From Agromyces sp. G08B096 (GTDB lineage Bacteria > Actinomycetota > Actinomycetes > Actinomycetales > Microbacteriaceae): a DNA stretch of 64,000 nucleotides. Within the stretch, counting starts at the first letter, position 1, and every line of letters starts with the position of its first letter. The notes beneath the pieces were generated by a model. That model was not told where the DNA came from, did no database searches, and was given only the letters and a program-made list of their open reading frames with translations. The position numbers were made by a program, and so were the translations under genes. Of the stretch, positions 1 to 9,679 are shown one piece after another. The stretch is taken from assembly GCF_040267705.1 (NCBI RefSeq), contig NZ_CP158374.1:1612001-1676000 (forward strand), read 5' to 3'.

Positions 1-674
1 CGACCGTCGCCGAGCTGATCGACGAGGGGCTCCTGCCCGAGTCGGACGGCTCCCGCGTCCCGCTCGACGCGCCGGTCGCCGTCAAGGAGGCCGTGCTGCC
101 GTTCCACCGCTTCCGCACGCGCGAGGGCATCATGGTCGACTCCGTGCTCGGCCCCGAGATGCGCTCGACGGGGGAGGTCATGGGCATCGACCGCGACTTC
201 CCGACCGCGTTCGCGAAGAGCCAGCTCGCCGCCTACGGCGGTATGCCGACGTCGGGCACCGTGTTCGTCTCGGTCTCCGACCGCGACAAGCGCGCCGTCA
301 TCCTGCCGGTGCTCCGCCTCCAGCAGCTCGGGTTCCGCATCACCGCGACCGAGGGCACCGCCGAGGTGCTGCGTCGCAACGGCATCCGCGCCGACGAGGT
401 GCTGAAGTACCACGACAAGCCCACGCCCGAGTCCACGAGCGTCGTCGAGCTCATCCACCGCGGTGAGGTCGACGTGGTGGTGAACACGCCGAGCGGCCGC
501 TCCTCGCGGGCCGACGGCTACGAGATCCGAGCGGCGGCGGTCGCCGGGAACATCCCGCTCTTCACCACGATCGCCGAGCTCTCGGCGGCCGTCGCGTCCC
601 TCGACGCGGGCGAGGGCGGGTTCGAGGTCACCAGCCTGCAGGAGTACCAGCTCCGCCGGGAGGCGCACGCGTGA
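1..674 (+). CDS. carB: Carbamoyl-phosphate synthase large subunit, C-terminal part (5' truncated by window edge)
   Basis: Only the last 223 residues are in the window; the first complete codon is at base 3. The large subunit makes carbamoyl phosphate from bicarbonate, ATP and glutamine-derived ammonia for pyrimidine and arginine synthesis in the cytosol. The visible part starts at the end of the second ATP-grasp half ([14 protein letters not shown], then a [12 protein letters not shown] stretch) and continues into the MGS-like allosteric domain ([29 protein letters not shown]), which binds UMP or ornithine in the E. coli enzyme. Its TGA overlaps the GTG of pyrF by 4 bases, the usual actinobacterial car-pyrF order. 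Identification is secure from the conserved motifs. Confidence 0.97.
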   Translation, partial: TVAELIDEGLLPESDGSRVPLDAPVAVKEAVLPFHRFRTREGIMVDSVLGPEMRSTGEVMGIDRDFPTAFAKSQLAAYGGMPTSGTVFVSVSDRDKRAVILPVLRLQQLGFRITATEGTAEVLRRNGIRADEVLKYHDKPTPESTSVVELIHRGEVDVVVNTPSGRSSRADGYEIRAAAVAGNIPLFTTIAELSAAVASLDAGEGGFEVTSLQEYQLRREAHA

Positions 675-1549
675 CCGAGGCGACGCCGTTCGGCGAGCGG
701 CTCGCGGCCGTCTTCGCCGCCTATGGCCGGCTCTGCGTGGGCATCGACCCGCACGCGGGTCTGCTCGACCGCTGGGGACTCGACGACTCCGCGGAGGGCG
801 CGCGCGAGTTCGGCCTGCGCGTCGTCGAGGCGTGCGCCGGCCGCGTCGGCATCGTGAAGCCGCAGCTCGCGTTCTTCGAGCGCCACGGCGCGGCCGGGTA
901 CGCCGCGTACGAGCGGGTGCTGCGCGAGGCGAAGGACGCCGACCTGCAGGTGCTCGCCGACGTCAAGCGCGGCGACATCGGGTCGACGATGGACGCGTAC
1001 GCGGAGGCGTGGCTGCGTCCGGGATCGCCGCTCGAGGCAGATGCCATCACGGTGAGCCCGTACCTCGGGCTCGGGTCGCTGGAGGGCACCCTCCGGCTCG
1101 CCGAGTCGGCGGGCAAGGGCGTGTTCGTGCTGGCGGCGACGTCGAACCCCGAGGCCGCGCCCGTGCAGCGCTCGGTGCTGCAGCAGTCGAGTCGGGCCGG
1201 CAGCACGATCGCCGGCGCGATCGTCTCCGGCGTGACGGCGTGGAACGCGGGGCGACCGGATGTCTCGAACCCGCCGATGGGCGCCGTCGGCGTCGTCATC
1301 GGGGCGACGGTCGACCTCGCCGCCGCGGGCATCGACCGCGACGGGGAGCCGCCCCGGCCTGGCCTGCCGGTGCTCGCCCCGGGCTTCGGCCACCAGGGGC
1401 CGTCAGCGTCGGACTACCGGACGATCTTCGGGGCGCTCGCCGACGGCGTGCTCGTCAGCGAATCCCGTTCGATCCTCGGCGCGGGGCCCGACGGCATCGC
1501 GGACACCATCGCCCGCCGGGTCGACGAGGTGGTGGCCGCCGGTGCCTGA
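671..1549 (+). CDS. pyrF: Orotidine 5'-phosphate decarboxylase
   Basis: This 292-residue protein decarboxylates OMP to UMP, the last step of de novo pyrimidine synthesis. The length and the N-terminal CVGIDPHAG motif fit the longer type-2 OMP decarboxylase common in actinobacteria. The catalytic Lys/Asp cluster is visible as [17 protein letters not shown] near residues 95-110, followed by a phosphate-binding APGFGHQG segment near residue 235. The GTG start overlaps the carB stop by 4 bases, and the next gene begins inside the last codons of pyrF, so the three are very probably co-transcribed and translationally coupled. Confidence 0.97.
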   Translation: MTEATPFGERLAAVFAAYGRLCVGIDPHAGLLDRWGLDDSAEGAREFGLRVVEACAGRVGIVKPQLAFFERHGAAGYAAYERVLREAKDADLQVLADVKRGDIGSTMDAYAEAWLRPGSPLEADAITVSPYLGLGSLEGTLRLAESAGKGVFVLAATSNPEAAPVQRSVLQQSSRAGSTIAGAIVSGVTAWNAGRPDVSNPPMGAVGVVIGATVDLAAAGIDRDGEPPRPGLPVLAPGFGHQGPSASDYRTIFGALADGVLVSESRSILGAGPDGIADTIARRVDEVVAAGA

Positions 1550-2525
1550 GCCCGCACGCACACCTCCCGAGGTCGACCGCGCCGCGGCGTCGCGGGCGGC
1601 CGTCGCCGCACGTCGCGCCCGGGCGGCCGTGAAGCAGCAGGTCGCGAGCGGCGCCCGCAGCCCCCTCGACGTGCTGCGCGTCGCCTTCGAGGAGCCCGAG
1701 GGCGTCGAGGGCCGCCTGCGGGTGACGGAGTTCCTCGGATCCATCCCCGCGATCGGCGAGACGAAGACGGCCCGGATCATGGCCGACCTGCAGATCGCCG
1801 CGTCGAAGCGGCTCGGCGGGCTCGGGCGGCTGCAACGGCGTCGGCTGCGCGAGTTCACCGCGGAGTGGGTCGCCTCGCACGGCGGCACGGGCGACCGCCT
1901 CGTCGTGCTCGCCGGCCCGACCGCGGTCGGCAAGGGCACGGTGGCCGCTTACATCCGCACCCACCACCCCGAGGTGCGGCTCTCGATCTCGGCGACGACG
2001 CGCGCCCCTCGACCGGGCGAGGTCGATGGGGAGCACTACTACTTCGTCGACGACGCGGAGTTCGATCGCATGATCGAGCAGGGCGAACTCCTCGAATGGG
2101 CGACCGTGCACAACGCGCACCGCTACGGCACGCCGCGCGGGCCGGTCGAACGCGCGATCGCAGCGGGCGACAGCGTGCTGCTCGAGATCGACATCCAGGG
2201 CGCGAGGGCGGTGCGCCGGGCGATGCCTGAGGCGACACTGGTCTTCCTGCTGCCCCCGACCTGGGACGAACTCGTCCGCCGGCTCGTGGGCCGGGGCACC
2301 GAGACGCCCGCGGAGCAGCAGCGACGACTGGAGACCGCGAAGGTCGAGCTCGCCGCCGTCGACGAGTTCGATCACCAGGTGGTGAACCACGAGGTCGGCG
2401 AGGCCGCGAGAAAGGTCGTAGACTTGATGCGGCCTCGAAAGGGCCGGCGACCTGCCGCCCTTCGCCACGATCTTCCGCGCACCGGGGGTGCGCGCCCATC
2501 GAATGAGGAGTCTGTCCATGGCTGA
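1542..2525 (+). CDS. gmk: Fusion of mycobacterial-type integration host factor (mIHF) with guanylate kinase
   Basis: The GTG at 1542 opens a 327-residue frame overlapping pyrF by 8 bases. Residues 12-105 look like mIHF, a nucleoid protein: an alanine/arginine-rich helix, then [20 protein letters not shown] and [16 protein letters not shown], the helix-two-turn-helix DNA-binding part. Residues 119-296 are guanylate kinase (GMP + ATP to GDP + ADP), with P-loop GPTAVGKGT at 125-133, the GMP-binding [20 protein letters not shown] and LEIDIQGA. In mycobacteria these are two adjacent genes; here no stop separates them. Residues 297-327 are an arginine-rich tail past the normal kinase end, read through the rpoZ promoter and leader. 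The frame overlaps rpoZ by 8 bases. Whether the product is processed is unknown. Confidence 0.93.
   Translation: MPEPARTPPEVDRAAASRAAVAARRARAAVKQQVASGARSPLDVLRVAFEEPEGVEGRLRVTEFLGSIPAIGETKTARIMADLQIAASKRLGGLGRLQRRRLREFTAEWVASHGGTGDRLVVLAGPTAVGKGTVAAYIRTHHPEVRLSISATTRAPRPGEVDGEHYYFVDDAEFDRMIEQGELLEWATVHNAHRYGTPRGPVERAIAAGDSVLLEIDIQGARAVRRAMPEATLVFLLPPTWDELVRRLVGRGTETPAEQQRRLETAKVELAAVDEFDHQVVNHEVGEAARKVVDLMRPRKGRRPAALRHDLPRTGGARPSNEESVHG
2419..2424 (+). promoter_or_regulatory. Putative -10 element for rpoZ inside the gmk 3' end
   Basis: TAGACT lies within the end of the guanylate kinase frame. Transcription would start near 2431 and give rpoZ a leader of about 87 nt ending in the GAGGAG ribosome site at 2505-2510. 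No clear -35 is visible. The same hexamer precedes uvrB, uvrA and the HGxxPAAW gene in this window. Confidence 0.45.
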
Positions 2526-2775
2526 GAAGCTGTCCGGCATCATCGACCCGCCCATCGACGACCTGCTGTCGAAGGTCGACTCGAAGTACCAGCTGGTGAT
2601 CTTCGCGTCCAAGCGCGCCCGCCAGATCAACGACTACTACGCCGACCTGCACGAGGGCAGCCTGTTCGACAACGTGGGCCCGCTGGTCGACTCGTCGATC
2701 GACGACAAGCCGCTCACGGTCGCGCTGCACGAGATCAACGAGGACAAGCTCCGGCTCCGCCCCGCGGGCGAGTGA
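2518..2775 (+). CDS. rpoZ: DNA-directed RNA polymerase omega subunit
   Basis: An 85-residue omega subunit that helps assemble and stabilise the beta' subunit of RNA polymerase. The core [19 protein letters not shown] is the conserved family segment. The ATG at 2518 was chosen because GAGGAG lies 7 bases upstream and because [20 protein letters not shown] is the usual N-terminus of actinobacterial omega; the reading frame extends further upstream but without support. It sits between gmk and coaBC, the conserved actinobacterial order, and may be expressed both by read-through from gmk and from its own promoter. Confidence 0.96.
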   Translation: MAEKLSGIIDPPIDDLLSKVDSKYQLVIFASKRARQINDYYADLHEGSLFDNVGPLVDSSIDDKPLTVALHEINEDKLRLRPAGE

Positions 2776-2788
2776 CCCGGGCGCGCCC

Positions 2789-4057
2789 GTGCCGCTGAAC
2801 GTCGTCGTCGGCATCACCGGCGGCATCGCGGCCTACAAGGCCGTCGGGGTGGTGCGCGCCCTCGTGCTCGCGGGCCACGAAGTCCACGTGGTGCCGACCG
2901 AGGCGGCGCTGCGATTCGTCGGGCGTCCGACGCTCGAGGCGATCTCGCGCAATCCCGTGCACGTCGACCTCTACGAGGGCGTGGCCGAGGTCCGTCATGT
3001 CGCGATCGGTCAGGCGGCCGATCTCATCGTGATCGCGCCCGCGACGGCGAACACCATCGCGAAGCTCGCGAACGGGCTCGCCGACGATCTGCTCGGCAAC
3101 ACGGTGCTCGCGAGCGAGGCGCCGCTCGTCATCGCTCCCGCGATGCACACCGAGATGTGGCGGAACCCTGCGACGCAGGCGAACGTCAGCACCCTCGCCG
3201 AACGCGGGGTCACCATCGTGGGTCCGGCGGTCGGGCAGCTCACGGGCGCCGACTCCGGCCCCGGGCGCATGGAGGAACCCGAGGTCATCGTCCGGGCCGC
3301 GCTGGCTGCGGTCGGCGGGCGAGCGGAAGACTCGGCCGGGCGCCGCGACGCGGCGCAGGGCGATCTCGCCGGACGCCGCATCGTGGTCTCGGCCGGCGGC
3401 ACGCGCGAGCCCCTCGACCCCGTGCGATTCCTCGGCAACCGGTCGAGCGGCAAGCAGGGCGTCGCGATCGCGGAAGCGGCGCGCGCCAGAGGCGCAGAGG
3501 TCACCCTCGTCGCCGCGAACCTCGAGATCGGCGAACCCGGCGGCTGCGACATCCGACGCGTCTCGACGGCGCTCGAGCTCCGCGAGGCCATGCAGACCGC
3601 GGCCGCGGGCGCCGACGCGGTGATCATGGCCGCCGCGGTCGCCGACTACCGCCCGGCCGCGATCAGCGAGGCGAAGATCAAGAAGGAGCCGGGCGACGCC
3701 GGGCTGACGCTCGAGCTCGTCCGCAACCCCGACATCCTGGCCGAACTCGGCCACGCCCCGCACGACGGCACGCTCCTCGTCGGCTTCGCCGCAGAGACCG
3801 AGAACGACCCCGAGCGGCTGCTCGCGCTCGCCCGCGCGAAGCGCGAGGCGAAGGGCGCCGACCTGCTGGTCGTCAACCGCGTCGGCTGGACCGAGGGGTT
3901 CGCGAGCGACGAGAACCGGGTGAGCGTCATCGGCGCCGGCGGCGTCGTGGTCGCCGAGCTGCACGGCAGCAAACTGTCGGTGGCAGACGGCATCCTCGAC
4001 GTCATCGCCGAAGCGCTGACCGACCACCCCGCGAGTGAGGACACCCACGCCAGATGA
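2789..4057 (+). CDS. coaBC: Bifunctional phosphopantothenoylcysteine decarboxylase / phosphopantothenate-cysteine ligase
   Basis: This 422-residue bifunctional enzyme carries out two consecutive steps of coenzyme A synthesis. The N-terminal half is the FMN-dependent CoaC decarboxylase: [12 protein letters not shown], the active-site region [17 protein letters not shown] near residue 120, and PGRMEEP. The C-terminal half, from about residue 190, is the nucleotide-dependent CoaB ligase, with [29 protein letters not shown] and a KIKK motif. A short alanine/arginine-rich linker (about 172-190) joins them. It starts at GTG 13 bases after rpoZ and its stop overlaps the metK ATG by 4 bases. Coupling CoA and SAM synthesis in one transcript is typical of actinobacteria. 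Confidence 0.96.
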   Translation: MPLNVVVGITGGIAAYKAVGVVRALVLAGHEVHVVPTEAALRFVGRPTLEAISRNPVHVDLYEGVAEVRHVAIGQAADLIVIAPATANTIAKLANGLADDLLGNTVLASEAPLVIAPAMHTEMWRNPATQANVSTLAERGVTIVGPAVGQLTGADSGPGRMEEPEVIVRAALAAVGGRAEDSAGRRDAAQGDLAGRRIVVSAGGTREPLDPVRFLGNRSSGKQGVAIAEAARARGAEVTLVAANLEIGEPGGCDIRRVSTALELREAMQTAAAGADAVIMAAAVADYRPAAISEAKIKKEPGDAGLTLELVRNPDILAELGHAPHDGTLLVGFAAETENDPERLLALARAKREAKGADLLVVNRVGWTEGFASDENRVSVIGAGGVVVAELHGSKLSVADGILDVIAEALTDHPASEDTHAR

Positions 4058-5247
4058 GCGACCTGCGACTGTTCACCTCCGAGTCCGTGACCGAGGGGCA
4101 CCCCGACAAGATCTGCGACCAGATCTCCGACTCGATCCTCGACGCGCTGCTCGCCGCGGACCCCCACGCGCGCGTCGCCGTCGAGACGCTGGTGACCACC
4201 GGCCTCGTGCACGTCGCGGGCGAGGTGACGACATCGGGCTACGTCGAGATCCCGGCGATCGTCCGGCAGAAAGTCACCTCGATCGGCTACGACTCCTCCG
4301 ACGTGTGGTTCGACGGACGCTCGTGCGGCGTGTCGGTGTCGATCGGCGGGCAGTCGCCCGACATCGCCCAGGGCGTCGACCACGCCTTCGAGGCGCGCGA
4401 GCGCGCGAGCGAGGACGCGCTCGACCTGCAGGGTGCCGGCGACCAGGGCATCATGTTCGGCTACGCCGTGCGGGAGACGCCCGAGCTCATGCCGGTGCCC
4501 ATCTGGCTGGCGCACCGGATGGCCGAGCGGCTTTCACAGGTGCGCAAGGCCGGCGAGCTCGACTACCTGCGGCCCGACGGCAAGACCCAGGTCACGGTCG
4601 GCTACGAGGGGCAGACGCCTCGCACGATCGAGACGGTCGTGCTCTCGACGCAGCATTCGCCGCAGGTCGCCACGGAGCAGCTGCGCGCCGAGGTCGAGGA
4701 GCTGGTGATCCGCCCCGTGCTCGAGACGGTGGACCTCGCCGCCCCCGAGCTGAACGTCCTCATCAACCCCACCGGACGCTTCGAGATCGGCGGTCCGCAG
4801 GGCGACGCGGGGCTCACCGGCCGCAAGATCATCATCGACACCTACGGCGGCGCGAGCCGACACGGCGGCGGCGCCTTCAGCGGCAAGGACCCGTCCAAGG
4901 TCGACCGGTCGGCGGCGTACGCGATGCGGTGGGCGGCGAAGAACGCGGTCGCCGCAGGGCTCGCCGACCGCCTCGAGCTCCAGGTCGCGTATGCGATCGG
5001 CAAGGCGGCGCCGGTGGGACTGTACGTCGAGACGTTCGGCACCGGGCACTTGCCCGATGATCGGATCATCGCCGCGATCCGCGAGGTGTTCGACCTCCGG
5101 CCGGCCGCGATCATCCGCGATCTCGACCTGCTGCGACCGATCTACGCGCAGACCGCCGCCTACGGCCACTTCGGCCGGGAGCTCCCCGACTTCACGTGGG
5201 AGCGGCTCGACCGCGTCGACGACCTGCGCGCGGCCGCCGGGTTCTGA
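4054..5247 (+). CDS. metK: S-adenosylmethionine synthetase
   Basis: Makes S-adenosylmethionine from methionine and ATP in the cytosol. The 397-residue length is normal for the family, and all signatures are present: [19 protein letters not shown] at the N-terminus, [12 protein letters not shown] near 130, and the phosphate-binding [19 protein letters not shown] near 275. The ATG shares ATGA with the coaBC stop. No SAM riboswitch or other leader is visible, so expression probably depends on the upstream operon promoter. Identification is certain. Confidence 0.98.
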   Translation: MSDLRLFTSESVTEGHPDKICDQISDSILDALLAADPHARVAVETLVTTGLVHVAGEVTTSGYVEIPAIVRQKVTSIGYDSSDVWFDGRSCGVSVSIGGQSPDIAQGVDHAFEARERASEDALDLQGAGDQGIMFGYAVRETPELMPVPIWLAHRMAERLSQVRKAGELDYLRPDGKTQVTVGYEGQTPRTIETVVLSTQHSPQVATEQLRAEVEELVIRPVLETVDLAAPELNVLINPTGRFEIGGPQGDAGLTGRKIIIDTYGGASRHGGGAFSGKDPSKVDRSAAYAMRWAAKNAVAAGLADRLELQVAYAIGKAAPVGLYVETFGTGHLPDDRIIAAIREVFDLRPAAIIRDLDLLRPIYAQTAAYGHFGRELPDFTWERLDRVDDLRAAAGF

Positions 5248-5249
5248 GC

Positions 5250-7205
5250 GTGCCCGAGGGGCCGGTCGCGCGGGTCCTCGTCGATTCGCCGCTGCCGCAG
5301 CTCGACCAGCTGTTCGACTACCGGGTGCCCGACCGCCTTCGCCAGGCGGCGCTCCCCGGGATGCGCGTGCGCGTGCCCATCCGGTCCGGCGGGCGCATCG
5401 CCGACGGTTGGCTCGTCGAGCTCGTCGACGAGAGCGAGTACGGCGGGCGGCTGAGCGAGCTCGAGGACGTCGTCGGCGAGGTGCCGCTGCTCACGGACGA
5501 GGTCTGGCGGCTCGCCCGAGCCGTCGCCGATCGCGCCGCGGGCAACGCGAGCGATGTGCTGCGGCTCGCGATCCCGTCGCGCTACGTCCGGGTCGAGCGT
5601 TCGTGGCGCCAGGCGGAAGCGGATCCCGGCCCGTTGCCGGAGCCCGGCACCGTCGACGGATTCGCGCCGGGTGCGGTCGAGGCGGCCATCGCGGGGGGTG
5701 AACGACTGGCCCTCGCCGCAGACCCACGGCCGGTGCGGCTGGCCTCCGGGACGTGGGTGGGCGCATGGGCGGTGACGCTGGCCCAGGCCGCGCGCGTCGC
5801 CCTCGCCGCCGACCGATCGAGCCTCATCGTCGTGCCCGACCACCGGGACCAGGAGCAGCTGGAGGCCGCCCTGGCCGATCAGGTCGACGCTCGGCGCATC
5901 CTCCGCACCGACGCCAGGCAGCCGGGTGGGGCGCGGTACCGTGCGTTCCTCGACGCGACCGGCGATGCGGCTCGCGTGATCATCGGCAACCGTTCGACGG
6001 TCTACGCCCCCGCCGCGCGGCTCGGGTTGATCGCGCTCTGGGATGACGGCGACCGGTTGCAGGCCGAGCCCCTCGCCCCGGGCGTGCATGCGCGGGACGC
6101 CGCGCTCATCCGACAGGAGCAGTCGGGAGCGGCCCTGGTGTTCGCGGCGCATACGCGCAGCGTCGAGGTGGCGCGCCTCGTCGAGCTCGGCTGGGTGCGC
6201 GAGCTGCCCCCCGTCCGGCACGCGCGTCCGCGCATCGTGCTGACGGAGCAGCAGGCGTCGCCCGAGCCGGGTTCGGCCCGGATCCCCTCCGCCGCCTGGC
6301 GGCAGGCTCAGGAGGCCGTCGCATCCGGGCCGGTGCTCGTGCAGGTCGCGCGTCCCGGCCACACGCCCATGCTCGTCTGCGACCGCTGCCGCGAGCCCGC
6401 GCGCTGCGCCGCCTGCGGCGGAGCGTTGGCGATCCCCGCGGCGGGCGGCGCGCCGAGATGCACGCTCTGCGGCACGATCGCCGCCGGCTGGCGATGCCCG
6501 GTCTGCGACGGGACGAAGCTGCGGGCGGCCACGGTCGGCGCGACCCGCACGGCGGAAGAGCTCGGGCGGGCGTTCCCGCGCGCTCGGGTCATCCTCTCCG
6601 ACGGCGAGCGGCAGGTACTCCGCGTCGGCGCCGAGCCCGCGCTCGTCGTCGCCACTCGCGGGGCGGAGCCGATCGCCGACGGCGGCTATCGTGCCGTGCT
6701 CCTGCTCGACGGCGAGCGGATGCTGCTCCGCGAGTCCCTCCGCGTGGCGGAGGACTGCCTGCGCTGGTGGTCGAACGCCGCCGCGCTCGCGGCGCCGGGC
6801 GCGCCGGTCTTCCTCGTCGGCGTCGCGGGAGCGCTCGGTGCGGCGCTCGCGACGTGGCGTCAGCCCGCCTGGGCGGGCGAGGAGCTCGCCGCCAGGCGCG
6901 CGGTCCGGTTCCCGCCGGCCGTCCGGATGGCGAGCGTGGTGGCCGCACCCGACCGGGTGCAGTCGGCCGTCCGTGCCGTCCTCGCTGCAGCGCCGGGCGC
7001 CGACGTCCTGGGACCGGTGCCGCAGCCCGACGGCCTCGAACGCGCCGTCGTCCGCTTCGAGTACGGCGCGGGCGCTGCGGTCGCGGCGGCGCTGAAGGCG
7101 GAGGCGATCCGCACGGCGACCGAGCGCCGGCGCCCGGTCGCCGGCCGCGGACCCGGCCGCCCGCCGATCCTCCGGCTGCGCTTCGACGACCCGGACCTTC
7201 CGTGA
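5250..7205 (+). CDS. priA: Primosomal protein N' homologue (PriA), helicase motifs degenerate
   Basis: A 651-residue protein starting at GTG 5250, two bases after metK. PriA normally reloads the replicative helicase at stalled forks. The N-terminal 3'-DNA-binding domain (VLVDSPLPQLDQLFDYRVP, then PGMRVRVPI) and the zinc-binding region (about residues 375-430, CDRCREPARCAACGG and CTLCGTIAAGWRCPVC) are intact. I cannot find a Walker A GxxxxGKT, and the DEAH position reads WDDGD, so ATP hydrolysis is probably lost. Actinobacterial PriA proteins are known to be degenerate in this way and are annotated as probable PriA. It may act as a scaffold rather than a helicase. Confidence 0.88.
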   Translation: MPEGPVARVLVDSPLPQLDQLFDYRVPDRLRQAALPGMRVRVPIRSGGRIADGWLVELVDESEYGGRLSELEDVVGEVPLLTDEVWRLARAVADRAAGNASDVLRLAIPSRYVRVERSWRQAEADPGPLPEPGTVDGFAPGAVEAAIAGGERLALAADPRPVRLASGTWVGAWAVTLAQAARVALAADRSSLIVVPDHRDQEQLEAALADQVDARRILRTDARQPGGARYRAFLDATGDAARVIIGNRSTVYAPAARLGLIALWDDGDRLQAEPLAPGVHARDAALIRQEQSGAALVFAAHTRSVEVARLVELGWVRELPPVRHARPRIVLTEQQASPEPGSARIPSAAWRQAQEAVASGPVLVQVARPGHTPMLVCDRCREPARCAACGGALAIPAAGGAPRCTLCGTIAAGWRCPVCDGTKLRAATVGATRTAEELGRAFPRARVILSDGERQVLRVGAEPALVVATRGAEPIADGGYRAVLLLDGERMLLRESLRVAEDCLRWWSNAAALAAPGAPVFLVGVAGALGAALATWRQPAWAGEELAARRAVRFPPAVRMASVVAAPDRVQSAVRAVLAAAPGADVLGPVPQPDGLERAVVRFEYGAGAAVAAALKAEAIRTATERRRPVAGRGPGRPPILRLRFDDPDLP

Positions 7206-7226
7206 GAGCTGCGCGAGCCGATCCGG

Positions 7227-7232
7227 GAGAAT
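7227..7232 (+). promoter_or_regulatory. Putative -10 (GAGAAT) for leaderless fmt
   Basis: GAGAAT lies 6 bases before the fmt GTG. That spacing puts the transcription start on or next to the start codon, as in leaderless mRNAs. It sits in the 33-base priA-fmt gap. The match is weaker than the TAGGCT examples. Confidence 0.35.
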
Positions 7233-7238
7233 GACCAG

Positions 7239-8174
7239 GTGACTCCGCTCCGCCTCGTCTTCGCCGGCACGCCGGCCGCCGCCGTGCCGAGCCTCGAGCG
7301 GCTCGCCGCCGGGCCGCACACGATCGTCTCCGTCATCACCCGCCCCGACGCGCCCGTCGGCCGGAAGCGGGTACTGACGCCCTCGCCGGTGGCCGCGGAG
7401 GCGGAGCAGCTCGGGCTGCCGGTGCTCCGTGCGCGCCGGCTCGACGACGCGGTGACGGCCGAGATCGCCGCGCTCGCACCCGACCTCGGCGTCATCGTGG
7501 CGTACGGCGGGCTCGTCCGCGAGCCCCTGCTGTCCACGCCGCGGCACGGCTGGATCAACCTGCACTTCTCGCTCCTGCCCGCCTGGCGCGGCGCGGCGCC
7601 GGTGCAGCACTCGCTGATCGCCGGCGACCCGGAGCTCGGCGCCGCGGTGTTCCGCCTCGTGCCGGAGCTCGACGCCGGCGACGTGTTCGCCGAGTTCCGT
7701 CGCCCCGACGACGGAACCTCGACGGCGGGGGAGGTGCTGGACCGATTCGCGCACGACGGGGCGGAGCTGCTCGCCGGGGTCGTCGACGGCATCGCCGACG
7801 GCACGGCGCGGGCGACGCCGCAGAAGGGCACGCCGAGCCTCGCCCCGAAGCTCGACGTGGCCGCCGGGCGACTCGACTGGACGAGACCGGCGGCCGAGGT
7901 GCTCGCGCGGTACCGCGGGGTCACCCCGGAGCCCGGTGCGTGGACGACGGTCGGCGGCGAACGCGTCAAGGTGCTCGAGGCTCGCGCGGCCGACCTGGCC
8001 GAGGCATCCGAACCGCTGCCCGCCGGGCGCCTCCGCGCCGAACGCCGGCGCGTGCTGGTCGGCACGGCGACGACGCCCGTCGAGCTGGTCCGCGTCCAGC
8101 CGGCCGGGCGCGCCGCGATGCGCGCGGCCGACTGGGGACGAGGGCTCGGCGCGGACGCGCTCGACGCCGGCTGA
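7239..8174 (+). CDS. fmt: Methionyl-tRNA formyltransferase
   Basis: Formylates initiator Met-tRNA using 10-formyl-tetrahydrofolate. At 311 residues it has the usual length. The N-terminal transferase domain starts LRLVFAGTPAAAVPSLERL and holds the catalytic motif region NLHFSLLPAWRGAAPVQHSL at about residues 107-126; the C-terminal OB-like tRNA-binding domain follows from about 210. The GTG at 7239 is supported by family alignment and by the -10-like hexamer six bases upstream. It is followed by rsmB, the translation-related pairing seen in many bacteria. Confidence 0.97.
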   Translation: MTPLRLVFAGTPAAAVPSLERLAAGPHTIVSVITRPDAPVGRKRVLTPSPVAAEAEQLGLPVLRARRLDDAVTAEIAALAPDLGVIVAYGGLVREPLLSTPRHGWINLHFSLLPAWRGAAPVQHSLIAGDPELGAAVFRLVPELDAGDVFAEFRRPDDGTSTAGEVLDRFAHDGAELLAGVVDGIADGTARATPQKGTPSLAPKLDVAAGRLDWTRPAAEVLARYRGVTPEPGAWTTVGGERVKVLEARAADLAEASEPLPAGRLRAERRRVLVGTATTPVELVRVQPAGRAAMRAADWGRGLGADALDAG

Positions 8175-8193
8175 CCGGTCCGCGCGGCCACCG

Positions 8194-8199
8194 TACAGT
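8194..8199 (+). promoter_or_regulatory. Putative -10 (TACAGT) for leaderless rsmB
   Basis: TACAGT ends 6 bases before the GTG of rsmB within the 31-base fmt-rsmB gap, the geometry expected of a leaderless transcript. No ribosome-binding sequence is visible before the start codon. Confidence 0.5.
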
Positions 8200-8205
8200 T
8201 GACGG

Positions 8206-9648
8206 GTGGCCACGCACCAGGAACCTCAGCGCCGACGCGGCGCCCGCCCGCCGCGGCCCGGGGGAGAAGCCCGCCGCGTGCGGGTCTCACCGGCCCGGAT
8301 CGTCGCCTTCGAGGTGCTGGAGGCGGTGCGCGCCGACGAGGCGTACGCGAACCTGCTGCTCCCGAACCGGATCGAGCGCTCGCGCCTCAGCGAGGCCGAC
8401 GCGGCGCTCGCGACCGAGCTGACGTACGGGACGCTGCGCCTGCAGGGCTTCTACGACGCGATCATCGCCCTGGCCGCCGACCGGCCGACCGATCGCATCG
8501 ATCCGCCCGTGCTCGACATCCTGCGCCTCGGGGTGCACCAGCTGCTCGCCACCCGTGTGCCCACGCACGCCGCGGTCAACGAGTCGGTCGTGCTCGCGAA
8601 GCGGCTCTCGCCGGGCGCGAGCGGCTTCGTGAACGGGGTGCTCCGCACCGTGTCCCGCTCGACCGTCGAGGAGTGGCGCGGCTGGGTCGAGGAGGAGACC
8701 TCGGGCGGCGCCGACGCGAAGCTCGCCGCCGTCGCCTCCCACCCCGAGTGGATCGTCCGGGCGCTGCGCGCCGGTCTCGCGCACGAGGGTCGCGAAGACG
8801 AGCTCGAGGCCCTGCTCGCCGCCGACAACGCCTCACCCCGGGTGAACCTCGTCGCCCTGCCGGGTCTCGGCGACGAGTCCCCGGCCGAGCTCGGCGACCC
8901 CGACCGGTTCTCGCCCATCGGCTTCACCGCCGGGCGTCCTCTCGAGCTCGTCGCGGCCCACGAGGGGCGCGTCCGGGTGCAGGACGAAGGCTCGCAGCTC
9001 GCGGCCCTCGCGCTCACCCGCGCGCGGCCGGTCGAGCCGGGGGAGCGCTGGCTCGACCTCTGCTCGGGTCCGGGCGGCAAGACCGCTGTGCTCGCGGCCG
9101 AGGCGCTCGCTGGCGACGCCGTGCTCGCGGCGAACGAGCTCGTGCCGGCGCGCGCCGAACTGGTGCGGCGCGCGGTCGCGGGCGTGCCGCTCGAGGTGCA
9201 CGTGCGCGTCGGCGACGGCCGCACCGTCGAGGCGTCCGAGTTCGGGGCGCCCGGCGGATTCGACCGCATCCTCCTGGATGCCCCGTGCACCGGTCTCGGC
9301 GCCCTCCGACGCCGCCCGGAGGCGAGGTGGCGGAAGCTTCCCACCGACGTGCCCGAACTGACGGCGCTGCAGGGCGAGCTGTTCGATGCCGCGGCCGCCC
9401 AGCTCGCGCCCGGCGGCATCCTCGCCTACGTCACCTGCTCGCCGCACACCGCGGAGACGCACGGCACCCTCGGGGCTGCGCTGACCCGCTGGGCGGGCCG
9501 CCTCGAGCAGCTGGACACGGCGGCCGTCGTGCAGTCGATCGTGCGCGAGCCGCTCGACCTGGCCGGCGACGGGCGCACGGTGCAGCTGTGGCCGCACCGC
9601 CACGGCACCGATGCGATGTTCATCGCGCTGCTGCAGCGCACCGACTGA
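8206..9648 (+). CDS. rsmB: 16S rRNA (cytosine-C5) methyltransferase, RsmB family
   Basis: A 480-residue enzyme expected to methylate C967 of 16S rRNA. A basic, disordered 25-residue N-terminus ([19 protein letters not shown]) leads into a NusB-like RNA-binding domain (about 28-165, ending in GVLRTVSR). The SAM-dependent Rossmann domain follows, with [14 protein letters not shown] for SAM binding, [18 protein letters not shown] with one conserved cysteine and [14 protein letters not shown] with the catalytic cysteine. The protein is complete. Gene order fmt-rsmB-rpe is common in actinobacteria. Confidence 0.96.
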   Translation: MATHQEPQRRRGARPPRPGGEARRVRVSPARIVAFEVLEAVRADEAYANLLLPNRIERSRLSEADAALATELTYGTLRLQGFYDAIIALAADRPTDRIDPPVLDILRLGVHQLLATRVPTHAAVNESVVLAKRLSPGASGFVNGVLRTVSRSTVEEWRGWVEEETSGGADAKLAAVASHPEWIVRALRAGLAHEGREDELEALLAADNASPRVNLVALPGLGDESPAELGDPDRFSPIGFTAGRPLELVAAHEGRVRVQDEGSQLAALALTRARPVEPGERWLDLCSGPGGKTAVLAAEALAGDAVLAANELVPARAELVRRAVAGVPLEVHVRVGDGRTVEASEFGAPGGFDRILLDAPCTGLGALRRRPEARWRKLPTDVPELTALQGELFDAAAAQLAPGGILAYVTCSPHTAETHGTLGAALTRWAGRLEQLDTAAVVQSIVREPLDLAGDGRTVQLWPHRHGTDAMFIALLQRTD

Positions 9649-9666
9649 GCGGCGCGTTCCGCTCGG

Positions 9667-9672
9667 TAGGCT
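9667..9672 (+). promoter_or_regulatory. Putative -10 (TAGGCT) for leaderless rpe
   Basis: TAGGCT ends 7 bases before the rpe ATG, in the 31-base gap after rsmB. This is the clearest leaderless geometry in this section and supports ATG 9680 as the start. Confidence 0.55.
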
Positions 9673-9679
9673 CTGGGCC

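Noticed and set aside
4000-4060. SAM riboswitch before metK
   Set aside because: The metK start overlaps coaBC, so there is no untranslated leader in which a riboswitch could sit.
5160-8213. 1017-residue open frame on the minus strand opposite metK-priA-fmt
   Set aside because: It is a GC-rich shadow: the plus strand carries three recognisable genes with conserved motifs, and the minus-strand translation is low-complexity Arg/Asp/His-rich without any family motif.
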